NCBI GenBank assembly: GCA_027577415.1
Contig: JANBQS010000594.1
Location: 1-14,949, forward strand
DNA: 14,949 bases
Direction of reading: 5' to 3'
Origin: Coemansia sp. RSA 922
Lineage: Eukaryota > Kickxellomycota > Kickxellomycetes > Kickxellales > Kickxellaceae
The position numbers and the translations under genes are program-made. Below are positions 1 to 8,304 of this stretch, one piece after another. The notes under the pieces are model-generated. The model did not search any database and was not told the DNA's origin. It was given only the letters and a program-made list of their open reading frames with translations. Each line of letters opens with the position of its first letter. Positions within the stretch are counted from its first letter, which is position 1.

Positions 1-66
1 ACTAATGGTTGAGTCCTTCTGGAGCCTTCTGCGAGCGTCCCTTTCTAATTTAGCTCTAAAGCTCAT
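1..66 (-). CDS. BolA-like paralog, copy A, 5' end only (runs off window start)
   Basis: Only the first 22 codons are in the window. The start codon is at 66, and the peptide begins MSFRAKLERDARRRLQKD. It aligns without gaps to the start of copy B (MDFRDTFERDVRRRLQED); by my count 51 of 66 bases match. Homology continues upstream of the ATG, through an A-run at about 98-107 and a following block at about 119-165 that also resembles the sequence before copy C. The copy is therefore a member of the tandem BolA-like family at 469-908 and 1327-1795, not a chance ORF. No stop or frameshift is seen in the visible part. Whether the rest is intact cannot be judged. BolA membership rests on the downstream copies, because this segment covers only the first helix. 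Confidence 0.6.
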   Translation of the reverse strand, partial: MSFRAKLERDARRRLQKDSTIS

Positions 67-468
67 TTTGGCGTGTGGTTGTATAATAAAGGATGCTTGA
101 GAAAAAAAAAGAAGGAAAGCAGCAGCCGCTATCTACCCACTGTCGCCTATTCATGCGTCGTTTTAGTTCCATGTTCGTCATTCCGCCACTTTTGGGTGAT
201 ACTTACGCAGAGAGTCGTCGCCAGAAAATAGCGGCGGCAGCAGCACATTGTCTATTGTCGCCATCAATCAATATTCATATCATGCCTTCTAATTGCGGGC
301 CATGAGCCTCGGTCCTCTGACACACGAGACAGCAGCGTATTAGCCAGATATTTTGGTCAATTTATTGTTATGCCATAGGAGCTCTCTACAAACGAGATCG
401 CCTATTCCTGGGTGAGACATTTGCTCAGTTTACATAACAGCGGGGTTGCTAGAGCTCTTGGTGCGCCT

Positions 469-908
469 CTAGGTAGTGTTCTTCTTAGTCTCTTGGGCGG
501 GTTCCTGTTTATCCTCATCATTGCCTTGAACGACTGTGCTACTAGGAGTCCAATGTGGGTTATTCGCCCTGTACTCTGCGACAGTGTAAAGAGACTATAT
601 GAAAGAAACAAAAATGTCAATTAGTCATGTTTCATAGAGGCCTTTACAACTCTAAGCATCAGTAGACTTCTTACCCAGGCAGTCGCCATTGCACTAGCTA
701 TCTATCTACGGAACAGCGTATGGACTAGGTGATCACGCATCACCTTAGTCATCCCCACGAACGCATCAGAGACAATAGTGATGAGGAACATGTGGATTCC
801 AACAGTGTAATCGGTTCTCTCCTCAAACGACAGGTGAACGGGGTTGATGGTTGGGTCCTCCTGGAGCCTCCTGCGAACGTCCCTTTCGAAAGTATCTCTG
901 AAATCCAT
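469..908 (-). pseudogene. BolA-like paralog, copy B: two exons, one in-frame TAG
   Basis: Exon 1 spans 908-675 (78 codons). The intron is 674-595 (80 nt, GTAAGA donor, ACTAATTGAC branch-like site, pyrimidine tract, ATAG acceptor). Exon 2 is 594-469 (42 codons including TAG). Spliced, the protein aligns to the BolA at 1945-2364 without gaps from the VSDAF motif to past the splice site: ITIVSDAFVGM matches VTVVSDAFQGL, and SLYTVAEYRA matches SLFTVSQYKA. The one defect is TAG at 704-702, where the intact BolA and copy C both have GAG (Glu). Without readthrough the product is 68 aa and lacks the last helix and strand. The SGGCG cysteine, the RHR histidine and the C-terminal LHA histidine are all replaced, the last two by Asp and Met. 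The tail is charged (QGNDEDKQEPAQETKK). It could be a recent pseudogene or encode a short product; the well-kept intron argues for recent inactivation. Confidence 0.65.
595..674 (-). other. Intron in BolA-like copy B
   Basis: This 80-nt GT-AG intron has a GTAAGA donor at 674, a GACTAATTGAC branch-like site, then TTTTTGTTTCTTTCATATAG. Removing it makes the BolA alignment continuous (…ATAW then SLYTV, against …AITL then SLFTV in the intact gene). The neighbouring intact BolA gene has no intron at this position. Confidence 0.65.
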
Positions 909-1009
909 CTTTGACGTGGCTATAAAATAAAATATATTTGGTTGAAAAAAAAATGAAGAGAAGAGAAAGCCGCAATCCACCCGTATAATCGTGAATTTAT
1001 ACATCCCTG

Positions 1010-1326
1010 CGTTTTGTTTACATCATCACTCACTCCTTTATAGCTGATATTTGATTTAGAATGGAGTGATGTCAATTGCTATTGGCTCAGAGATACTTCT
1101 TTTTTTAGCTTTAGCCACAGATGCGTCTGCCGCCAATTGATCTACATCATTTACATTTTAATTAATAGTCGGCTATGAACAGTTCATTCCTGCTCTGCCA
1201 CCCACGCACCAAAAAGAATGTGAGGAATTATCCAACCATTAAGATCGATTTATTACAGCAGCAGCCCAACAAACACAAACACATTCAAAAACGCAATCTA
1301 TTTGTTCAATTTACTCGACGACAGGT
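1010..1326. other. Spacer between copies B and C, no gene recognised
   Basis: This AT-rich spacer lies between the upstream flank of copy B and the end of copy C. The one plus-strand reading frame across it begins MNSSFLLCHP and runs on into antisense copy C. It resembles nothing I know and looks incidental. No RNA gene or clear repeat was seen. Confidence 0.4.
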
Positions 1327-1795
1327 TCACTGGTGTTTTTTTGAACCCCCCTTGCGCGGCTTCCTCTTTCGGGTCTTCTTCTTGGACTCTTGGATGGGCT
1401 CTTGTTCACCCTCTTGCATTACTACGCCATTTGGGGTCCAACGTGGGTATTCAGCTCTGTATTCTGCAACAGTATACATAATACATTGACCATAAAATGT
1501 CAATTAGTCGCATTTCATAGGATAATTACGATTAATGTATCATCAGTTGACTTATAACTAAGGCAGTGTACATCGCGCTGGCCAACTCACTACGGCGCAG
1601 AGCGGTGACTAGATGGGCACGCATGTCTCTAGTCATCCCTATGAATGCGCCAGAGACAATAGAGAGGCTGAATATGCGTAGTCCTATATAACGCCCATCA
1701 AACTCATCAATCGATAAGTGAACGGCGTTGATAGTCCGATCCTCCTGGAGTTTCCTAAGAACGTTCCTCTTAAAGTTAACTGGGTAGTTGCTCAT
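1327..1795 (-). pseudogene. BolA-like paralog, copy C: splice sites decayed
   Basis: The exon-1 equivalent is 1795-1559 (79 codons, no internal stop). The exon-2 equivalent is 1476-1327 (50 codons, starting YTVAEYRAEYPRWTP and ending in a Lys/Arg-rich tail before TGA). Between them is the copy-B-like intron block with GACTAATTGACATTTT. The donor has changed from GTAAGA to GTTATA, and the acceptor at the copy-B position is gone. The next AG (TTGCAG) would put exon 2 out of frame. Unspliced, the frame continues eight codons into the intron and stops at 1532, giving an 87-aa product. The fold core is recognisable (SLSIVSGAFIGM), with Glu where copy B has TAG. The cysteine and both signature histidines are lost (RHR position Ala, LHA position Met). 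It could still make the 87-aa protein, so 'pseudogene' is provisional. Confidence 0.55.
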
Positions 1796-1944
1796 CTTTA
1801 TGGCAAGAGTTAATAGAAATGATAGAATAAGAGATGATTTGCAAAAAAATAAAATGAAGAGAAGCCATAGTCGCTATCCGCTCACGGTCGCCGGTTTATG
1901 CCGTTCTAGTTTTGCATATGTCACACCCAAGTTAGCAATCAGAG

Positions 1945-2364
1945 CTACTGCTTAATAGGCTCTTCTGTTACAGCAGAGGCTTCAGACACAGGTGGTAGCA
2001 GCGGTGGCGGTACATTGTCAAGCGTTGTCGCCGGTTGATCTCCTCCATCCTTTCCTGGTGCCACTGCAGAATCATCGTCTTGCTTTGGTTGTTTAGCTGG
2101 GGTCCAATCTAGGTTCTTAGCCTTGTACTGAGAGACTGTGAACAGCGATAGTGTGATTGCGTGTAAATCCTTGATCTCTTTACCAAGCACGGTGTGAACC
2201 ATCCGGTGACGCTTTATCGGAATCAGCCCTTGGAAGGCGTCAGAGACAACTGTGACGCCAAACATATTTCCGCATCCTCCACTCATATCGACGACATCTA
2301 CGAGAGCAGGTTTGAGGTCGTCATCACTCATGAGCCGTGCGTAGATAGCTGTTCCCAAATACAT
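1945..2364 (-). CDS. BolA family protein (BolA3/Bol3-like)
   Basis: This encodes 139 aa with a complete BolA domain at residues 7-81. It has the SGGCG loop (Cys31), the V-T-V-V-S-D-A-F strand, RHRMV (His53), and the last helix E-I-K-D-L-H-A (His68) leading into FTVSQY. The SGGCG cysteine and C-terminal histidine are the residues reported as [2Fe-2S] ligands when BolA3-type proteins pair with monothiol glutaredoxin (Grx5), acting late in mitochondrial Fe-S delivery. Residues 82-139 form an unusual Asp/Pro-rich tail not needed by the family. No mitochondrial presequence precedes the domain from the ATG used. An upstream exon is possible: a T-rich run ending CACATTAG lies 17 nt before the ATG and leaves the frame open. 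The family call is firm; the subtype and exact start are less so. It is divergent from RAV1. Confidence 0.88.
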   Translation of the reverse strand: MYLGTAIYARLMSDDDLKPALVDVVDMSGGCGNMFGVTVVSDAFQGLIPIKRHRMVHTVLGKEIKDLHAITLSLFTVSQYKAKNLDWTPAKQPKQDDDSAVAPGKDGGDQPATTLDNVPPPLLPPVSEASAVTEEPIKQ

Positions 2365-2599
2365 TCTTAGCGCAGCAAATACTAATGTGACAAGAAAAAA
2401 AAATACTCTTTAAAAGCCTGGCCAGCTACTACGAGAGTCATAACCCAGCGATCATTTTGGCAATACCCAAGTTATGGCTGGCTGGCTGGCTGGCTGGCTG
2501 TGGATACACCATCGATGAGCTCACTGGGCGCTATCTTTCCTTCTTTCTCATTTTCTCTTTCTTTCAATTATTTAGCATTTTGTAACAATTGATGTGGCA
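2365..2599. promoter_or_regulatory. Divergent promoter region, BolA gene / RAV1
   Basis: These 235 bp separate the minus-strand BolA ATG (2364) from the plus-strand RAV1 ATG (2600). They contain an A/T-rich run near 2393-2416 (TTTAAA on either strand), a (GGCT)6 tract at 2476-2499, and a CT-rich stretch at about 2534-2573 before the RAV1 start. The 10-mer ACCCAAGTTA (2465-2474) also occurs before copy C (1925-1934). Promoter function is inferred from position. Confidence 0.5.
2476..2499. repeat. (GGCT)6 microsatellite
   Basis: Six perfect GGCT tetranucleotides lie in the divergent BolA/RAV1 intergenic region. No coding role is evident. Confidence 0.9.
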
Positions 2600-5500
2600 A
2601 TGGCGTTGCGTAGCGTTTACACAGGTCGCGCAAATGAGGGAACACTATCTACCGCGGAGGCAAATGACAAGCTATATATTGTACGTAAGCTCCGAAACTC
2701 AGCTCAGCTCTAGTGCTTCGCATACAAGCCACTCATGCGTCTAGTTCAAAATGACTTCTATTTGTTTAGGTATACGCGTCTGGCAGAGAGATTGTCGTTC
2801 ACTCTGACTGCGGTCGGTATATCCAGTCCATTGCTCACGCAGAGTTCACCGACGCAATATCACATATTGCTTGCAACCCACTAGGCAGCATTCTGGCAGT
2901 CGCTGGCTCACACGTCGCTATATTTGACTTGGCTTTCTCAGAGACAGACCAGCTCAACGACAAAGACATAAAGTCGGCAGCTCAGCCTCAATGGACACAT
3001 ACATCGACCTTTGACCTATGCGACAGTGCTGCTGACGTATCGGCTTGCGCGTGGGTTGACAGTCGCCTGGTCGTCATTGGAACTGGAAGCTCTTTGTTGC
3101 TGTGGTCCTTTGGCGACGGCAGGTGGACTCAGTCGAAAGCACAAACCATGGGCGGCGGCGTTGACAAAATTGCTACAGTGTTTGGAGCTGGTATATTCGC
3201 CACATCGTCGTATAACAGCCGGCTCGTCAAAGTCTGGCAATTGGCGGGAGACGACGACAATAGTAACGAGCTTCGATTCCAGTACGTTGTACATCCAGTC
3301 GCCGTATGCGACATATTTTGGCGACAACGGACCTCGGGCTCAGACCGTGCGGAAAGCGGAGCTTTGTCGATGTGCGCGTTGACTCGAGATGGGCGTCTGT
3401 ACGTGTGGCACGCTGTGCAAACTGATGACGCAGCTCGGCCGAGCAAGTCACTCTATGGCATAAACTTTTCGCTGGCGATGGCAGTTGATCTCGCTCGAGC
3501 GCCTTCATTTGGCGAATCTGACGATTGCTCACACCGAGAGCTAGTTGCGGCTAACATTCTGACACGACCATTCCAAAACAGCACACTCGCAGTAAAGCCT
3601 AAAGATGGCGCGGCCATCGGAATCATATCTAATTCCAATTACTTGCCAGACCCAGGCATGAGCGAACCAGCGGTAGCCAGAGAGGAAGACAGCGACCATC
3701 CAGGTGACGGCAACGATTCCAGTGCCAAAGTAGACCAACCCGCTATTCCTCCTAAGCGCTATCAGGATCCTCCAGATCTTATATATGCGGCGTACAGCGA
3801 CGGATCAATGAGCGTGTGGGAGGTGAGCTCTAGCAGTGATGCCTTTACGGCACTAAAACCAAGAGTCGTCTTGCAGACTCCTGCTCGCGAAACCACAACG
3901 TTTCTAATGCCATCGCCGCAAGCTCTCGGCGCTCGACCAGCCAGCTCCCTTATGTGGGAGGTTTCTGCCAAGACTTTGCTCTTGGCTCTGGTCGATGCAG
4001 TGGGGCATGTATTTATACTAAGCACGCCCTTGCAGCCAGCTACGAGCGGCTCTGAGCAGCGCGCGCTTGAAGTACGCGATCTATGGGACGGCCACAAGGA
4101 GCCTCTATTCCATATCAGCGTTGATCCATACAGTCAGCGCGTGGCTACTCACTCGACCGAGGGCGAGCTGCTCATTTGGGACTCGGTTGCCGCCGATGGC
4201 AAGGAGATATCTGTATCGCGAAAGATGGCGCTCGATGGCAGCCAGATCCGCACCATTGCCTGGGCACCAACAGAGTCCGAGTTTATTGCTGCCACCAACG
4301 ACAAAGTCTACCGCATGCAGTACAACGCGACTGCCCTACAGTGGTTGCCTGGAGACTCGCACATGCCCCAGCTGAGCGCCTTTGATCGCATATTCACCAT
4401 CCCAGCTGACCCAGTCGACGAGCTGGCCGAGCCCAACTCCAACAGGCCCTACTTTATATCCACTTTTGAAGGCGAGTCGGGGTGTATTCGGACATGGCGT
4501 GTGCCTGGACCAAGTGACCGCATCGAGTATATTGGCAGCAGCACCTTGTCTCAAAGTGGAAGCTTCGACATGGCCTCGCGCGTAATGCCCGTGTCGCATC
4601 CGTTCTTTTCGCGCGACAACATTATGGCTACATTCGACGCCAGCAGCGGCGGGCTCTCTATTTGGGGTATTCGCACAGAGCCGGAATTCGTCTGGTTCTG
4701 CTCAAAGAAGCACCGACTCCCGTGCATGAACGTTGACATGATCAGGTACAACTCTATCGACAAGGCAGCAATTGTCTCGACTGAGCCCGACGGATCGCAA
4801 ACGATTACTATTTGGATATTTTCTTCGGCGTCGCGCGCTTCGCACTACTTGCCAGCGGGCACGATTTATCCGCGCAACAAGACAGATCGCGTTCGCGAGA
4901 TTCGCTGGCACCTGACTAGCTATGCACAAACCTACCTGGGCGTGCAGTGGGACAGCTGCGTAGATATTTACTGCCAAGAGCGCAGCCTAGACGACACTTG
5001 GCTGTGCGTCATGACGATTCCAGCAGCAGAGTTTGGCGATGACAAGAAAATTGGGTCCTTTTCGTTTACTGATGCCGGTGGCCCAACCTTTTCGATCGGT
5101 CGGCAGCTAGTCGTCCACTCGCATACACTGCCTAACGGCAGGCTACTTTGCGATGTCGCCTATGAGGAGCACGGCGAGCTTCCTCTGATCCACCCGCTCA
5201 TCCTTACCGAGCTCATGTCGTGGGGTCAAATGGACGCCGTTAAGAGCCTGCTGGCGCAACTCTACGACTATATGCGTGAGCTTGAGATTGACGCTAAGCG
5301 CGATGTGGCTCTCCCCATTGTGCCATTGCGTGATCTTATATCACCGAGCGGACCTGGACCAGATAAGGCATCGTCTCTGGGATCTCTCTCAGGATCAAAG
5401 TACTCGGCGTTGTTCAGCTCAGAGCTAGACGAGTGTACGCTAGACTCGGGCCCTGCTTCGCTCGATTTTGAGGGATTCAATCGTGAAAAGGCCGAGTATC

Positions 5501-7158
5501 TGATGGAGCGACTAACTCAGATCAAGGTACAGGGCATCTCGCCCATTGACCAGGCACGTCTCATGTCTATCATCGGAACCATCTCTGCTACGACGGTCAA
5601 GGACCAGCCGATCGACAGCATGGGCGTGCGCTACTTTAACAAGCTGCAGTTACTCGAGCTTGAGAACAGACGCACACGGTCTTCGCAAGAGCTGTCGTAC
5701 CGCGAACTCAACTGGGCATTGCATAGCAATTCTCAGGCAGTTTTGCTACAAATGTGTCTGCAAACTCATGCACCCGATGGCTTGACTTGGGAGTCGGCGC
5801 GTCGGATGGGTCTGTTTATGTGGCTCAGCGATACCAGCGTGTTGCATGCCGAGGTGGAAAAGATGGCTCGTAATATATTTGTCTCTCAGGGGCGCGACCC
5901 GACCAAGTGCGCCATATTTTACTTGGCTCTCCGGAAACAGCGCCTACTCCATGGACTCTGGCGCACGGCTAGCACTCACCCTGAGTATGGCAAGATGGTG
6001 GCGTTTTTGGCCAACGACTTTAGCGAGCCGAGGTGGAAGACTGCCGCTGCCAAAAACGCATATGTGCTGCTGAGTCGGCAACGATACCTAGACGCAGCGA
6101 CGTTTTTCATGCTGTCTGGGAAACTGGCCGATGCTGCGACGATATGTGTTACGCAGCTAAATGACATACAGTTGGCGGTTACGCTGTGTCGCTGCTACGA
6201 GGGCGACAATGGTCCTGTACTGAAGGACTTGCTATGGAGGCATATTCTGCCAGAGGCCTTTAGGCGACAGAGCCGGTGGCTGGCTAGTCTGGTATTCGGC
6301 ATCATCCATCGCTACGACCTCGTTCTTCAATCGCTGACCGACGACTTGACCAATTTGGCTGCGGAGATTGGCGTCGAGGCCGAGGCGTCGAGCTACTCGA
6401 GGATGGACCCATTGGATACAGAGCTTCTGATTCTCTATCACAGCATGCTTACCCACTCTCCAAAGTACCGTGCTCCTTTGGTGACCCAGGCCGAGCTCAT
6501 CGCTCAGACTATTACAATATTCGAGTGCTTGGGCGCGCCCATCATGTCCCTCGTCGTACTCGAGTGGTGGCGACGCGAGCTGTATACGATTACCAAGACT
6601 CATGTCTCTGTGTCGATTGCCCCAAGCACTCGTTTCGCTTCCTCGCAGCCTAGTTTGGGCGCTGATCCTATGGACTCGGGAACTCTTGATATGAAGTTGT
6701 TTGGCGCATTTACAGGGTTTGGGAACGCGGGAGCAAAACCGGCGCGCTTGGAGGATTCTGCTCGGCCAGCAGTGGTACATCCTATGGACAGCGGTATGCT
6801 TAGCATGGATAGCTTTGGGTCAATGTTCTCCACCTTGCCCAAGAGCACCGTTACGACATCGTCTAGATCTCAAGGAACTCCAGCTGCCGCAATGAGCGAA
6901 TCTCAAGAACAGCAGCAGCAGTCGACGCCTTTGGAACAGGACAAGAGACTTACAGCCAATGGCACTGATGACGCTGCCATGGCCGTCGACATTGAGGATA
7001 CACCCGTACAATACGCCTGCCGCACGATGTTGGCCTTGCAGATCATGGAGTTTATATGCAGAGCCAAGAACGCCAGCAAGTCAAGCGCTGTGGATATTGA
7101 CAGGGAGAAGCAGACCATCGCCGATACACTGAGGCTCCCACTGTCCATATTTCCCTAG
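2600..7158 (+). CDS. RAV1: RAVE complex subunit Rav1 (DmX-like WD40 protein)
   Basis: Join 2600-2680 and 2770-7158, 1489 aa. Rav1, with Skp1 and Rav2 in yeast, forms RAVE, which reassembles the V1 and V0 sectors of the vacuolar/endosomal V-ATPase. The N-terminal half is WD40-like repeats (for example LLIWDS, LSIWGI, MSVWEV). Residues about 820-1230 are the Rav1 C-terminal domain, recognised from MGLFMWLSD (about 1039), AIFYLALRKQRLLHGLWR (about 1074), KNAYVLLSRQRYLDAATFF (about 1122) and YEGDNGP (about 1169). The length is close to yeast Rav1 (1357 aa). The start was chosen because exon 1 (MALRSVYTGRANEG) joins in phase to VYASGREIVVH, giving the expected first propeller strand. An ATG at 2592 is in another frame. 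The tail is low-complexity with a short Gln run (QEQQQQ) and a duplicated PMDSG motif. Confidence 0.93.
2681..2769 (+). other. RAV1 intron 1
   Basis: This is an 89-nt phase-0 intron with donor GTACGTAAG and acceptor TTTGTTTAG. Splicing joins …DKLYI to VYASGREIVV, which restores the N-terminal propeller strand. Confidence 0.85.
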
Positions 7159-7622
7159 AAATATATAAATTGCTTCAATGGGTACTGGTGTTTTATACGC
7201 TTCCTCTTTCTTGCTCACAATGCTATCTAGCACTTGTAAAAACACGCACAGCGCCCAAGTTTAACAGAGATGGATAACCCCAATGTCAAGAGATCAAGTC
7301 CATTCGCAAAGAAAAAGCAGTTTTTTTGCTCCCACCTCTACCTCTCTACTTGTGTCAACCACGCCATGACGGCAAAATAAGATTTTCAGCTATATATTCA
7401 TATCATATGTCAATTTGTCTCACATAATAGCTGATTTCTAAACATACCAAAGTTGTAATGATAACCCTGTCCTTCTGCGTCAATGATACGCAACCATGCA
7501 CCTATTCGAGGCCGTGAATGGCGCAAAACAGAACAAGTTCAAGACATTTTGAATATATACGTTCTTATTTGGCAAATATAGCCGACTTCTAGTGCATCGC
7601 CGCCAGCCAAAAGCTCCGCGTA
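7159..7622. other. Intergenic, RAV1 3' flank; no gene recognised
   Basis: AT-rich DNA follows the RAV1 stop (AAATATATAAATT directly after it). A 36-codon ATG frame at 7270-7380 (starting MDNPNVKRSSPFAKKKQ) has no recognisable homology and crosses a T8 run. I see no tRNA, rRNA or strong repeat. Confidence 0.4.
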
Positions 7623-7982
7623 ATGACCCCTCATACACCACCACCAACCAACTTTACAAATATACGACTGAGCTATTGCTCTGCTGATAAGCTCTACTAT
7701 TCGGGAAGCAAAATGTGGTTTACTGCGAACCTCTTAGATATTGATTTATTTGAATTGATTCGAGTTTACCAAAGACCAGTGACCATATGGACATCGATCA
7801 AGAAACGCTTTGGCACTTGTTTAAATAAAAGTCAGTAAGTTATTGATGCGCATGACATGGATGGCAAGATCATTACGGTCTCACGCCAGGGGTCTATGAA
7901 TGACGTTTATGTGAATACCCAGACTCAGGTTACCCAGCTTTTCAAGGATCTCGGCCAAGAACCAAAGCCTAGAACTAATTGA
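7623..7982 (+). pseudogene. Coding-like relic with one in-frame TAA, unknown
   Basis: One frame runs from ATG 7623 to TGA 7980-7982, interrupted only by TAA at 7836-7838. The second half (for example MDGKIITVSRQGSMNDVYV, then VTQLFKDLGQEPKPR) has the composition of real protein. I do not recognise the family. A GTAAGT donor-like site at 7834 could alternatively mark an exon end, but I found no acceptor giving a good continuation. It may belong to the same decayed mobile-element remnant as the LTR-like sequence at 8198; that is a guess. Confidence 0.2.
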
Positions 7983-8197
7983 TCGGGATCAATAAAATTT
8001 TTGAATAGGCCTTTTTCTGGTGTATCTGATGAGGCTCTTAGTCGATTTGGTGAAATTTTTCTTCTTATATTGAGTAAATATGAATATTTGTTGAGATTGG
8101 ACAGGACGGCGCTCTAGCACACGAGAGCGTAGAAAGCCCCAATCCGATAGAGGATGAATTCTCATCAGAGGACTTGTAGTGATAAGGTTATATCAAA

Positions 8198-8304
8198 TGT
8201 TGTAGCACAGGAGGAGTATTTAAAGGCAAGGCAGCGCCCTAGGCGCGCTGGCTAGAGATACTCCTCAGCAAGAAATATATTCTTCTTTTCACCTATTCTT
8301 GACA
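8198..8304 (+). mobile_element. Possible solitary/terminal LTR (107 bp)
   Basis: The segment begins TGTTGTAGCACAGG and ends TTCTTGACA (TG...CA, with imperfect TGT/ACA inverted ends). It carries a TATA-like TATTTAAA at 8217. A short open frame ending GAATTCTCATCAGAGGACTTGTAG (8156-8179) stops 18 bp upstream, as the end of a pol gene might. Inside is a nested stem-loop: a perfect 9-bp stem (8211-8219 with 8258-8266) enclosing a 6-bp stem (8232-8237 with 8245-8250). Against the call, there is no second copy in the window, no obvious polypurine tract, and the flanks (TCAAA / ATGGA) are not a target duplication. A foldback element is the alternative. Confidence 0.33.

Larger units (their letters stand above)
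1..1920 (-). repeat. Tandem array of three diverged BolA-like gene units
   Basis: Three related units lie head to tail on the minus strand, with start codons at 66, 908 and 1795 (spacings 842 and 887 bp). Each has the same first-helix coding block. Each also has an A-rich run upstream of the ATG on the plus strand (near 98, 945 and 1844), followed by a GAAGAGAAG-like segment. Copies B and C also share the second coding block and an intron-like block containing GACTAATTGACATTTT. A fourth, more distant BolA gene begins at 2364 in the same orientation. The simplest reading is duplication of an ancestral BolA gene followed by further tandem duplication. The A-B gap (about 181-468) shows no other recognisable feature. 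Confidence 0.7.

Noticed and set aside
93..305. 70-codon plus-strand frame starting MLEKKKEGKQQ
   Set aside because: It overlaps the A-rich upstream flank of BolA-like copy A, has low-complexity start residues and no recognisable domain.
402..620. Minus-strand frame containing FTLSQSTGRITHIG
   Set aside because: It is a shifted reading of copy B exon 2. The correct frame gives SLYTVAEYRANNPHWTP, which matches the intact BolA.
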